In this document: piece after piece, positions 15,500 through 23,639 of the stretch | Numbering within the stretch: the first letter of the stretch is position 1 | Layout of the letters: each line of letters starts with the position of its first letter | Assembly: GCA_018266335.1 (NCBI GenBank) | Contig: JAFEAR010000157.1 | Coordinates: 1-36,794, forward strand | Length of the DNA: 36,794 nt | Origin: Bdellovibrionales bacterium | GTDB lineage: Bacteria > Bdellovibrionota > UBA2428 | Direction of reading: 5' to 3' | Translations under genes and position numbers: made by a program | The notes under the pieces: model-generated | What the model saw: only the letters and a program-made list of their open reading frames with translations | Told to the model about the DNA's origin: nothing | The model's database searches: none

Positions 15500-16006
15500 T
15501 TAGAATTGGCAGCCGTTGCCTACGGAGACTTCCAGGCTTGACGTGTTGAGTGTGTCGGAAGATTTGAAGAAGTTGTCGAGCTTCTGACTTGTTGCTCGTT
15601 CCGTGCCGATGGGTATAACGTCGCTCACCATGGAGCTCCCGTTGGTAAAGAATACCCAGTATTGAATGCGGGGGCCTAAGTTGCTCGTGACGATTGCTCC
15701 GTCGCCGCCGCCGCGATATCCGCCGGTAGTGAATTTTGTGAAGAAGTGATCGCCAACCTTCTCCATTTGTTGATGCACAATCGTGGTGGGGTCCCAACGA
15801 TATTCAACTTGCTGAGTGTCGCCGTGGTAGATGCTTTCCAGTACTCCGGCGTGTACAGAAACTTCGCGAACTTCGAGTCCGAATGCTTGCTGAGAGTAAT
15901 GAGCTTGAACGTAATAGGTAGAGCTGCATCCGTAATAGGTGGCGTGAGCGGAGGGGATGAAGGTCAGGGATAGAGTGTAAAGAAGCGTCGAGCAAAGGGA
16001 TTTCAT
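15500..16006 (-). CDS. small exported protein of unknown function
   Basis: A 168-aa product with signal peptide (MKSLCSTLLYTLSLTFIPSAHA) and a mature part rich in Tyr, Thr and Gly (TYYGCSSTYYVQAHY, KFTTGGYRGGGDGAIV) with the pattern of a beta-sheet protein. Two Cys, one near each end of the mature chain, could pair. No family recognised. The ATG at 16006 is chosen over a TTG at 16042 because it starts the signal peptide and has AAAGGGA just upstream. That site and the ATG lie in a perfect hairpin (15989-16020). It follows the trypsin-like gene by 32 bases. Confidence 0.7.
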   Translation of the reverse strand: MKSLCSTLLYTLSLTFIPSAHATYYGCSSTYYVQAHYSQQAFGLEVREVSVHAGVLESIYHGDTQQVEYRWDPTTIVHQQMEKVGDHFFTKFTTGGYRGGGDGAIVTSNLGPRIQYWVFFTNGSSMVSDVIPIGTERATSQKLDNFFKSSDTLNTSSLEVSVGNGCQF

Positions 16007-16020
16007 AGTCCCTTTGCTCG
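15989..16020 (-). promoter_or_regulatory. 12-bp perfect hairpin enclosing the ribosome binding site and start codon
   Basis: In the minus-strand mRNA, CGAGCAAAGGGA (16020-16009) pairs without mismatch with TCCCTTTGCTCG (16000-15989). The eight-base loop CTATGAAA holds the start codon at 16006-16004. The AAAGGGA ribosome binding site is inside the stem. Folded, it should block initiation; opening it by heat, a protein or a coupled ribosome would allow translation. It could instead act as an intercistronic processing or termination hairpin. Confidence 0.7.
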
Positions 16021-16038
16021 CGGAAAATGAGGCGGAGG

Positions 16039-16857
16039 TCAAATAGTTTTAACGGTGGCCTCAATCCAGTCCAGGTAAGCCGTAACGTTTGTGTAGGCCG
16101 CGCCGTCTTGGCAATTAACTGCTTTGTCGCCTTCGCCTAGTCCTCGGCTAGTCACGCCCCAAAGAACGTACTGACCGTTTTGTACCAAGTAGCCGGGGCC
16201 GCCCGAGTCGCCGTGGCAGGCGCCCTTTCCGGCAGTTTGGTCCAGACGAACTTCCGTATCGCTAAAATTGACATCCGCGAGAGGAATGTTCACGAAGCGT
16301 AGGCGGCCGGCACCGGTGTGCAAAACTCCGTCGGTGATGCCGTAACCTGCAAGCACCGCGTTTTCGCCGTTGAAGAGATCTTCGCGCGAATGTGCAAGAG
16401 TGATGGGCTGGTATCCGTCAGGCAAGGTGCCTTCGAAGTGCACCAGTGCCAGGTCGCCCGTGTTTTGTTCGTCATTAAAGTGCTCGAACCATTTGGGATT
16501 TACAACGATAGCATCAGCCTGGCGCACGAGCGCGATGGGAGACTTGCGAACTTCGAGGCCGAAGCGAACCTGGATGTTGGTGGTTGGAGCTTGTACGACG
16601 GTCTCGTCGTCGGGAAAGTCGGAAACGCAGTGGGCTGCGGTCAGCACGATGTTCGGAGCGATGAGCGATCCCGTGCAAAGGGCGCCTGCTTCGGTGTCGA
16701 TAATTCCGACGATGGACTTGGCAAAAACTTCTTGGCCGGTGGCGTCTTCGCCACCGAGAATTGCCGTCGCCCGCTCACGAGTTTCGGTTTTAGATTCCTG
16801 TGCGCCGCAAGCGGCGAGGAGGAGGCAGAGGACTGAGGTAGATACGATCCGGTTCAT
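16039..16857 (-). CDS. trypsin-like serine protease lipoprotein (S1 family)
   Basis: A 272-aa product with lipobox LLAAC (Cys17), so a lipid-anchored envelope protease. The catalytic triad is complete: His76 in LTAAHC, Asp135 in GDLALV and Ser218 in CHGDSGGP. ILGGEDAT (33-40) matches the IVGG-type mature N-terminus exposed when the zymogen is cut, so activation by cleavage after Ala32 is possible. The residue six before the catalytic Ser is Ala212 in the stretch TAGKGACHGDSGG, so trypsin-like Lys/Arg preference is not assured. A good ribosome binding site (AAAGGGAAG) precedes ATG 16857. It is first in a probable operon with the 168-aa gene. Confidence 0.92.
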   Translation of the reverse strand: MNRIVSTSVLCLLLAACGAQESKTETRERATAILGGEDATGQEVFAKSIVGIIDTEAGALCTGSLIAPNIVLTAAHCVSDFPDDETVVQAPTTNIQVRFGLEVRKSPIALVRQADAIVVNPKWFEHFNDEQNTGDLALVHFEGTLPDGYQPITLAHSREDLFNGENAVLAGYGITDGVLHTGAGRLRFVNIPLADVNFSDTEVRLDQTAGKGACHGDSGGPGYLVQNGQYVLWGVTSRGLGEGDKAVNCQDGAAYTNVTAYLDWIEATVKTI

Positions 16858-17040
16858 TGGCTTCCCTTTCCTTAAGAAGTGAATCGGTCATCTCAAACTT
16901 TGGGGACGGAGTAGCCTTAAAAGCCCTTATTTTTTTTGAGTAAAGAAAGTCGAATAGTTAGCTGGCAAACCTTTTTTCGCGCTCAAGTTTTGACGCATTG
17001 TGTCGATTAATACTGCATCGCGTCATGCGGGAGGGGTTTT

Positions 17041-17982
17041 ATGAATTTGAAACAGGCTGTCCTTTGGAGCTTCGCTTTGCAATCTGCTGCAAGTTGGGCA
17101 GAAATACCGGGTGCTTCGCTCTTGAGAATGGCGGCATCGTGCCATTCCTATTACTCCGATTTTCGACAGAAAAATGTGGGGTATTGTTTGGATCGCAGTC
17201 GGCCCGATTTGCCGCAGCAGGCAGGTGAACCTGTGGTGTACTTCATGAACGGCGTGTTTTTTAATTCGCGGCAGTGGTTTGAAAGCGGATTTTCCAGCGA
17301 AATGCGCGATCTCGCAAAGGCGGAGTCGTGGCCTGCCTTTACGGTTGTGTCTTTTAACACGGCAGCCATGAGTTTCTACAGCGACGAAGGCGACGTGCCT
17401 ACGGGCAAAAAGGCCTACGAGACTTGGTTCGTACAAGAATTTATTCCTACCATTCAGAAGAAGTTTCCCAAGCTTTGTTCTCAGCGCGGATGTCGGGGGA
17501 TCGCGGGCAGTTCCATGGGTGGCTTTGGGAGTTTAAAAACGGCGTTGCGGCATCCGGACCTGTTCATGCTGAGTGCGGCGAGTGAGCCGGCGATTTTGCC
17601 GGACAACATTTACAATCGCAGCCTAGATGAATGGGGAGCTTATTTTAAGGAGAAACCGATTGGAAAAACGATCGGCATTGAATTCATAAAGACACTGCAA
17701 GACATTTTCCCGACGGCGGCGAATTATGACGAGAACGACCCGGTGGTATTGATTGACCGGTTCGATGCGCTACGTCCGCTGCCGGCCATCTACTTCGACG
17801 TTACGGGTGGAGATCAGTTTGGTTTCTACGATGGATTTCATCGGTTCGAAGCAGCTCTCCAGCGAAGAGGCTTTCCGTACTCGACGACTTTTGATCCGAA
17901 TGGAAATCATTTTTCTCACGGTGCAACGACCACCCCCTGGCTACGATTCATGGGCGAAACGCTGCGGGGCGCTGGCTACTGA
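17041..17982 (+). CDS. exported putative esterase (esterase D-like)
   Basis: A 313-aa product with signal peptide (MNLKQAVLWSFALQSAASWA). It belongs to the alpha/beta hydrolase branch of esterase D/antigen 85-like proteins: VVYFMNGVFFNSRQW near the oxyanion loop, GIAGSSMGGFGSL with the nucleophile Ser, an acid in FDVTGGDQFGFYDG, and the His in DPNGNHFSHG. Several Cys in the first half could form disulphides. GGGAGGGG lies seven bases before the ATG at 17041. The gene is divergent from the trypsin-like gene and overlaps the adenosine deaminase gene by seven bases at its end. Confidence 0.8.
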   Translation: MNLKQAVLWSFALQSAASWAEIPGASLLRMAASCHSYYSDFRQKNVGYCLDRSRPDLPQQAGEPVVYFMNGVFFNSRQWFESGFSSEMRDLAKAESWPAFTVVSFNTAAMSFYSDEGDVPTGKKAYETWFVQEFIPTIQKKFPKLCSQRGCRGIAGSSMGGFGSLKTALRHPDLFMLSAASEPAILPDNIYNRSLDEWGAYFKEKPIGKTIGIEFIKTLQDIFPTAANYDENDPVVLIDRFDALRPLPAIYFDVTGGDQFGFYDGFHRFEAALQRRGFPYSTTFDPNGNHFSHGATTTPWLRFMGETLRGAGY

Positions 17983-19490
17983 TGGGCGCCAACGCCAACA
18001 CGATTCTTCCAGCGTGACTCAAAGGACTTCAGATCGTCGGCGACGGCGGTTTGAAGTCCGGCTTTAACTGTCGCGGGCGCGAAAGATGTGGCGACGGAGT
18101 TTTCGATCATGTGGCGCAATTCGGCGTAAGTTACATCCGTGCGATTTAAAGCCTGCTCGCATTCGCGAGAAATATCAGTTTCAAAAATGCCTTCATCGTC
18201 CGTGGCCATGCTTACCTGGAGCCCGAGTCGCAAATAATCCAAGTACGGATGATGCTCGATATGGTCAATGGCGCGCAGACGCTCGTTACTAGTGAGGTTC
18301 ACTTCGATGGGAACTCGATTTCGAGCCGCCCATTCAAGGGTGAGGGGATCATCGTGTAACTTTACTCCATGGCCAATACGCTCGACTCCCATTAGGAGTG
18401 CGTCGCGTACGTTGCGGATGTCGCCTAATTCTCCGGCATGCATGCTACGGTGCAAACGATTTGCTTTCATAGCGGCGCCATACAAGTATTGGCCGCGTTC
18501 AAAGGCCGGAGCATCCGTTTCGTCGGCCAAAAAATTAATACCGAGCAAAAAATCGGTAGGAGGAAGGGCCAAAAAATCTTGGGTTTGCTGTTTTATGCGC
18601 GCGGGGCTCTGGCTACGATTGAATGCGGCGAGCAAGCGCACGGTGACGCCACGGTGCTGGGCTTCTTGGATGTATTGGGTCCAGTTGGGCAATTCCTCGG
18701 GGTCGCTTGGGTTGATGCTTTCGGAAACTTCTACGTAGCGCACATGGTGCCGAGCCGCCCTTTCGACGAAAGCATTCATCATGATGGCTTCGGGATTTAC
18801 AGCTTCGTTTGTAAAAACAAGGCTCACCATGAAACTAAAGGTGCCTTCAAAGCGATCGAAACTATGCGCGCCGGAGGGTAGAAAGAATAAATTCTGCACG
18901 GAGCTTTTTTGGTCGGCGGTGAGGTCGGCATAATGCCGCCCCTCGGGAACATCCTTAAGAAAGTCGATTTCTCCCGGGTACATGAGGGGCGACTTATCGG
19001 AGGGGTACAGGGTGGCTGAAAGTTTTTGGTAGGACAGAGGAGGATTGACCGCTTCGAGAACTTTTCTCACCGTAGGGCGGTCCAGCGTACCCCACGGATG
19101 GATGTGCAGCATTCCTCCTTTGGGGAGATCGGCACAGAACGAGGCAACGCTGTTCTGTGCGCGAACCTTATCCAGGCTCAGCGCAGATTCGGCCTCGGCG
19201 CGTTGTTTGGCCAGGAGAATGCGTCGGCTTTGGCTCTGGCGGAGGGCCGTAAGGTCCGAGGGGGTGAGCGTGAGTGGGGCGGGCACGGCAAGAATTTTTT
19301 CCCACTCTTCGCGAGCGATGCTCCCGCCCCTCTCAACTATCCGGCGTTGATAAATTCTTTGGGCGGTGGAGTTACGAGCTATTTGTGCTGAAATTTTTGT
19401 TTCGAGTTGCTGGGGAGTGGTGGCTCTGGCTCCTCTAGTGATGAGCAGAAGAAAAAAAAGTATAGTGGATGCGCAAGAACTCAAACTCAT
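17976..19490 (-). CDS. exported adenosine deaminase (ADA/ADGF-like)
   Basis: A 504-aa product. A signal peptide (MSLSSCASTILFFLLL, then ITRGARA) sends it out of the cytoplasm. The adenosine deaminase barrel follows an N-terminal helical region of about 110 residues, as in growth-factor-type ADAs. Zinc and catalytic residues are all visible: HIH (His129, His131), SMHAGE (His350, Glu353), RIGHG (His373) and MATDDEGIF (Asp430, Asp431). It turns adenosine or deoxyadenosine into inosine plus ammonia. Nine bases separate it from the propeptide-like gene upstream, so it is the third gene of a subtilase operon. There is no clear ribosome binding site. Confidence 0.9.
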   Translation of the reverse strand: MSLSSCASTILFFLLLITRGARATTPQQLETKISAQIARNSTAQRIYQRRIVERGGSIAREEWEKILAVPAPLTLTPSDLTALRQSQSRRILLAKQRAEAESALSLDKVRAQNSVASFCADLPKGGMLHIHPWGTLDRPTVRKVLEAVNPPLSYQKLSATLYPSDKSPLMYPGEIDFLKDVPEGRHYADLTADQKSSVQNLFFLPSGAHSFDRFEGTFSFMVSLVFTNEAVNPEAIMMNAFVERAARHHVRYVEVSESINPSDPEELPNWTQYIQEAQHRGVTVRLLAAFNRSQSPARIKQQTQDFLALPPTDFLLGINFLADETDAPAFERGQYLYGAAMKANRLHRSMHAGELGDIRNVRDALLMGVERIGHGVKLHDDPLTLEWAARNRVPIEVNLTSNERLRAIDHIEHHPYLDYLRLGLQVSMATDDEGIFETDISRECEQALNRTDVTYAELRHMIENSVATSFAPATVKAGLQTAVADDLKSFESRWKNRVGVGAHQ

Positions 19491-19499
19491 TCGTGGAAG

Positions 19500-20240
19500 T
19501 TAACGTGCGACAGCAGCCGAGTCGAGAATGTCGAGCTCCACGCTTTTGACGCGCACGTCACCGCGCAGCTTGGTAAGCAGCTCCGGGATATTACCGTCTG
19601 TGCGAATTTGCAGGAACACCCGCCCTAGGTTCGGTGATTCTTGGGCAATGTCGAGGCCCGCAATGCGGGCGACATCGCTTGCATCAGCCATTGCCCGGAG
19701 TTCTACGTTGATAATGCCCGTCACGATTCCTTTCTGGCCATCCGAACTTCGGGCCACGACGGGCGGAGCGGAAGGAGTGAATCTGCGCAGATCAGAACCG
19801 TTCTCGTTGCTCTCGACGATCCGATAGTTTCCGATGTGAGCAAGGACGGGAGTGCTCGGCTCGGGATTTTGCGTGGCGATGAGGCCGGGAATAGCTTGGT
19901 AGTTTTCGGTGCCCGAGACAATGCTCGGCCCCGAGGGTTGTTGGCGCAGATTAGAATGCGCTAGTTGTCGCGCTGATATCTTAGCTTGTTTGTGCGCTAA
20001 GGCTTCGCTCCGTGCCGAAAAGTCCTCGGAGGGCGAGGAAGAAGCTTCGGAGTTCGTAGTCGTGGTGAGAGTTGCGTTTGGTGGAGGGGCCTTCGCGTCC
20101 GTCGGTGAGGTTGTGGAATTTCGCAGAAGGAATTGCTCTTGTAACGGCGGAAGTGAATGCAGATGACGAAGCGTGAGTGAGCCAAGAAGGGCCACGAGGC
20201 CGATGGCAAGAGTTACGTGGCGTTGCTTGTGTTTGTTCAT
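19500..20240 (-). CDS. membrane-anchored protein with I9/subtilisin-propeptide-like C-terminal domain
   Basis: A 246-aa product. One N-terminal membrane anchor (LAIGLVALLGSLTL) is followed by a low-complexity Ser/Thr/Pro linker of about 100 residues and then, after GIVTGIINVEL, about 70 residues with a beta-alpha-beta-beta-alpha-beta pattern ending LLTKLRGDVRVKSVELDIL. That pattern and the ending look like the I9 propeptide/inhibitor domain of subtilisins, where the last strand reads like V-x-x-V-E-x-D. The ATG at 20240 is one base after the stop of the subtilase gene, and the gap to the deaminase gene is nine bases. It may fold or inhibit the neighbouring protease. The upstream frame to 20360 runs inside the subtilase gene and is not used. 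Confidence 0.6.
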   Translation of the reverse strand: MNKHKQRHVTLAIGLVALLGSLTLRHLHSLPPLQEQFLLRNSTTSPTDAKAPPPNATLTTTTNSEASSSPSEDFSARSEALAHKQAKISARQLAHSNLRQQPSGPSIVSGTENYQAIPGLIATQNPEPSTPVLAHIGNYRIVESNENGSDLRRFTPSAPPVVARSSDGQKGIVTGIINVELRAMADASDVARIAGLDIAQESPNLGRVFLQIRTDGNIPELLTKLRGDVRVKSVELDILDSAAVAR

Positions 20241-20241
20241 G

Positions 20242-22179
20242 TCAGTGCCCGTAGACCTTAAGTTTCCAATTGGTGAGCGTGCGCGTGCCGGTTTCCCCCG
20301 GAGCGGCGTCCAGAGCGCGGAGCATCCAAGTGCCCTGCGATCCTTCGCCGTAGAAAGCATTGCTCAGCATCACGAAGCCTGCCAAGTTCGCGTCGTTCTC
20401 AAAGTTATTGTTGGCGTGCAAGATGACGCTCTTGGTTCCGCTCGGCGATACGAGCTCAAATCCTAGGTCGCCCGTGTAAGGGTGCGTGGCGGTGACTTCC
20501 ACTTGCACGGCTTCGATGGTGAGGTTGCTGCTGAGACTCAAAGTTTGCGTGACGCCCGCGGCGGAGTCGTCAGGAATGGTAGCGGCAATGGTACCGCTGT
20601 CGGCCGTTTGAGTCTGGAGCGCACTCCAACCGCTGGAGTAACTGCGAGCCATGGCAACGGCGGCGTCGACGTTCACTTTGCCGAAACCGTAATAGTTGTG
20701 AAAATTATAGCCAGCGGCGTTGTGTATCCATCCCGGCTCCCATACGAGGCCCGAGGAATCGGCGGCGCGATTGGCGATGGGAACGAAGGCCCCGTCCACT
20801 TTTGTCGCGGTGGAGGCCAGCACGTGTTTGACGTCGCGCCACGTAAGATTCGAATTGGCTTGCAAGATAAGAGCAATGGCTCCGCTAACGGTGGGCGTTG
20901 CACCGGAGGTGCCGTTAAAGATAGAAGTGTAATCGCACGAACTATTGGCACTGTTGCCACCGCCTTCGAAACTGTTCTGCGTGGCGCCCGACTTGGCATA
21001 ACCTTTGGCGCAACCCGAACGATCGGTCGTGATGAGTGCAGGGCTCGTGGTCCCAAACTCGCCGCCAAAACCGCTGATCCATAAGCATGCCCCTGCCGAA
21101 GCATAACTGGCCTTGAGACCGCTCGCATTGAGCGCGCCCACGACGATCGTGTAGGGATTGGAATTGTAATAGTCCTCGTTTGCATCCATGGTCATCCAGG
21201 TGGCAGTGGGGTCGGGAGTGAATGAGTTGCCGGCTGCTTTCACGTAGAGCGCGCCCTTGCCGCTGCGGAGAGAGCTGGTGCCGTAGATGAGCTGCGCTAA
21301 GTAGGAGCTGGGAATTGTGCCGTCACTTGTGGCGTCGATGCCGTAGCTCTCACTAAAAATATCAAAATTTCCGTCGGCTTGGTTCACGCGCAGCGCGGAG
21401 TTTTGGGTGACGTCGGGGGAAAGGTAATTGAACACGGCAAAGTGAGCGAAAGGCGCTACGCCTCGAATGCCGATCCCGTTCCAGCCTTCGGCGGCCAAGA
21501 TTCCAGCAACGCTGGTGCCGTGGTCACCATCCGTGGAGCTAGAGGATGGAGAGGGGTCGCCCAGGTAGGGCGAGACCGCGCCATTGCGGTAGTCCCGCGA
21601 TTCTCCGTTCAGCACGTTGGCGCGTAGGTCGGCGTGGGCGATTTCGGCGCCCGTGTCGGATATCGCAACGCGCACTCCCGTGCCACCAATTCCCTGCACT
21701 AGTGAGGTCATGAGGTTGAGGTCAATGCCGCTCACGCCGGTGCCCGAGGAGAACGCCTTTTGTGTGGTATTCCGCAAAAACCATTGTTCCGATTTGAGCG
21801 GGTCGCCATGAACAAGAATCGAGAAGGCCGGTAGCGCGCCTGTGTTGGTGCCGTCCGTAACGCTAATAATGATATTCGAGTGCGTGACGGCGCCTACATT
21901 GGGTGTACCGCTGAGTGCGCCCGTGGTGGAAGAAAAACTCGCCCAACTGGGCTTGTTCTGAATGGAAAAAGTTAGATTTGCCTTTGTCACCTGAGGAGTG
22001 AACGAATACGGCAGGTCTTGGTGGGCCTCGGTTGGCGGCGTTCCCGAAATGGGCAGAGTGCTTTCGGCACTTGATCCAGATGAGCTTGTTTTGGAGGCGC
22101 TGTTGCAGGCGCCAAATGCCAACAAGACCCCCAGGTAAAAAAGGCAACTCCTCGCCCCCGCGAGTCGCACTTTACTCAT
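20242..22179 (-). CDS. subtilisin/kexin-like protease lipoprotein (S8 with P domain)
   Basis: A 645-aa product. Lipobox AFGAC (Cys25) gives a lipid anchor. Residues about 40-122 look like a cadherin-like putative Ig domain (PSWASFSSTTGALSGTP). Residues 130-540 are a subtilase domain with Asp175 (AISDTGAE), His220 (DGDHGTSVAG), Asn317 (AAGNS) and Ser425 (NGTSGATPTVSG). The C-terminal 110 residues match the P (Homo B) domain of kexin/furin-type proteases (HPYTGDLGFELVSPSGT, then GTWMLRALDAAPGETGTL-like ending). No propeptide is seen before the catalytic domain, yet the next gene encodes one in form. ATG 22179 is preferred to TTG 22233 since it starts the signal peptide; TACAAT is seven bases upstream. 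Confidence 0.9.
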   Translation of the reverse strand: MSKVRLAGARSCLFYLGVLLAFGACNSASKTSSSGSSAESTLPISGTPPTEAHQDLPYSFTPQVTKANLTFSIQNKPSWASFSSTTGALSGTPNVGAVTHSNIIISVTDGTNTGALPAFSILVHGDPLKSEQWFLRNTTQKAFSSGTGVSGIDLNLMTSLVQGIGGTGVRVAISDTGAEIAHADLRANVLNGESRDYRNGAVSPYLGDPSPSSSSTDGDHGTSVAGILAAEGWNGIGIRGVAPFAHFAVFNYLSPDVTQNSALRVNQADGNFDIFSESYGIDATSDGTIPSSYLAQLIYGTSSLRSGKGALYVKAAGNSFTPDPTATWMTMDANEDYYNSNPYTIVVGALNASGLKASYASAGACLWISGFGGEFGTTSPALITTDRSGCAKGYAKSGATQNSFEGGGNSANSSCDYTSIFNGTSGATPTVSGAIALILQANSNLTWRDVKHVLASTATKVDGAFVPIANRAADSSGLVWEPGWIHNAAGYNFHNYYGFGKVNVDAAVAMARSYSSGWSALQTQTADSGTIAATIPDDSAAGVTQTLSLSSNLTIEAVQVEVTATHPYTGDLGFELVSPSGTKSVILHANNNFENDANLAGFVMLSNAFYGEGSQGTWMLRALDAAPGETGTRTLTNWKLKVYGH

Positions 22180-22292
22180 ACTTCTAATTGTAGAGGGGAA
22201 GTGTGAGCGGAGCGTGGAAATAATCTGTCGCAAGTCTTAATAATTCTTTTTAAGTCAAATAGTTAGCGTAAACTGGGGTTGTCAAAAACTGG

Positions 22293-22342
22293 TTGGCTGT
22301 GGAGCCAAAAAAAAGCCTCGCTTTGGCTGGCTAATCCAGGCC
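22293..22342 (+). promoter_or_regulatory. leader with mutually exclusive hairpins before the M42 peptidase gene
   Basis: AGCCAA(A) at 22303-22309 can pair with TTGGCT just upstream (22293-22298, four-base loop) or with TTTGGCT downstream (22322-22328), not both. A third stem GGCTGG/CCAGGCC (one bulge) follows at 22325-22342. The layout recalls an attenuator. It is only relevant if transcription starts upstream; a TTTAAT six bases before the ATG might start a leaderless mRNA instead. Confidence 0.25.
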
Positions 22343-22362
22343 TGTAGGTCTTTAATTTTGGC

Positions 22363-23559
22363 ATGAATCAAAAGCGCGGCGTGGGCAGTTCTGGAGAAGT
22401 AATAAATCCCACGATTCTCAAACGCTTGCTTTCGATTCCTACATCGCCGTACCGCGAGCATCTCGTTGTCGAATACGTAACGGAAATTTTCGAAGCGGCA
22501 GATGTGCCGTACTTCGAAGACAGTATGGGCAACATCGTGGTGGGAGTGGCCAACGCTCGCGAATATGCAAAGCGTCTACGTGCGGCGAAGAGTCGCGATC
22601 CGCTGCGTATTTTTGTAGCCCACATGGATCACCCCGGATTCCACGGCGAAAAATGGCTTTCCCCACGGCGTCTACGCGCTAAGTGGTACGGCGGTGCCCC
22701 AACTCAGGGCTTGGTCGGCACGAAGGTTTGGATATCGGATGCGGTGGGTGAGCAGCGTTCCGGAAAAATTCAGCGCGTTCAGCTGACGAAAACCAAGCGA
22801 AGCATTGCTTCGCTGGAGGTCTTGCTTGAGGACGCGGATTTTGCGCATCGCAAGGCTCCACGACTTTTTGGAGGATTTGGTTTTCGCGCGCCCGTTTGGC
22901 AAGACGGATCCATGCTCTACACCAAGGCCGCCGACGACCTGATTGGAGTGTTCTCAATTCTTTCGTTGGCGCTCTCCACTCGCAAGGGACTTAAAAAGCG
23001 CGCGAAAAATTTTGTAGGCGTGCTTACGCGCGCCGAGGAAGTAGGGTTCATTGGAGCTATTGGTCATTTCGATCGTTACCTGACTAAGGGCAAGCCCAAG
23101 GCCCTTGTGGTCAGTCTCGAAGCTTCTCGGACTTTGCCGGGAGCCATCGTAGGACGGGGGCCGATTGTTCGTCTGGGTGATCGGATGACAGTGTTTGATG
23201 CCGGGGCTCTGCGTGTTTTTTCGGAACTCGCCGAGCAAGTGCTTCCGGGGCGTCATCAGCGCCGAATCATGGATGGCGGCAGCTGTGAGGCAACTGTAGC
23301 TGTCACCTACGGTTTTCCGGCCATTGGCATTTCGGTGCCTCTAGGCAATTACCATAATCAAAATTTGGAAGGTGGTCCTGACTCTCGGGGCAAGGTGGGG
23401 GCGGCACCCGAATTCGTCCATTTAAAGGATATCGAAGGCCAGGTTCGACTTTGTCGGGCTTTGATGCGGGGCGGCTTAGATTGGTCTTTGCCCTGGAAGC
23501 AGGCTCGCTCAAGCCTGCGTCAACGTTTTCATGAGAGCGAATTGCTGCTTCGCGGCTAA
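22363..23559 (+). CDS. M42-family-like metallo-aminopeptidase
   Basis: A 398-aa product without a signal peptide, so cytosolic. It matches the di-metal aminopeptidase fold of MEROPS clan MH, closest to M42: His87 and Asp89 in FVAHMDHPGF, bridging Asp191 in KAADDLIGVF, the catalytic Glu225 and ligand Glu226 in TRAEEVGFIGA, Glu253 in VSLEAS, and the last His in GNYHNQN. An inserted domain of about 80 residues lies between the first two metal motifs, as in M42 enzymes. It would trim peptides from their N-terminus. There is no good ribosome binding site; TTTAAT lies six bases before the ATG. It is divergent from the subtilase operon. Confidence 0.82.
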   Translation: MNQKRGVGSSGEVINPTILKRLLSIPTSPYREHLVVEYVTEIFEAADVPYFEDSMGNIVVGVANAREYAKRLRAAKSRDPLRIFVAHMDHPGFHGEKWLSPRRLRAKWYGGAPTQGLVGTKVWISDAVGEQRSGKIQRVQLTKTKRSIASLEVLLEDADFAHRKAPRLFGGFGFRAPVWQDGSMLYTKAADDLIGVFSILSLALSTRKGLKKRAKNFVGVLTRAEEVGFIGAIGHFDRYLTKGKPKALVVSLEASRTLPGAIVGRGPIVRLGDRMTVFDAGALRVFSELAEQVLPGRHQRRIMDGGSCEATVAVTYGFPAIGISVPLGNYHNQNLEGGPDSRGKVGAAPEFVHLKDIEGQVRLCRALMRGGLDWSLPWKQARSSLRQRFHESELLLRG

Positions 23560-23639
23560 TAGAATATTTTCTCCTACTGCGGCCCTCGATCTAAAAGTAA
23601 AAAAAGCCGATGAATTCTGAAGACGTGTGAGAGGTTCCT

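Noticed and set aside
20240..20360. Longer version of the propeptide-like protein starting at 20360
   Set aside because: The extra 40 residues lie inside the subtilase coding region in another frame; the ATG at 20240 gives a proper N-terminal membrane anchor right after the subtilase stop.
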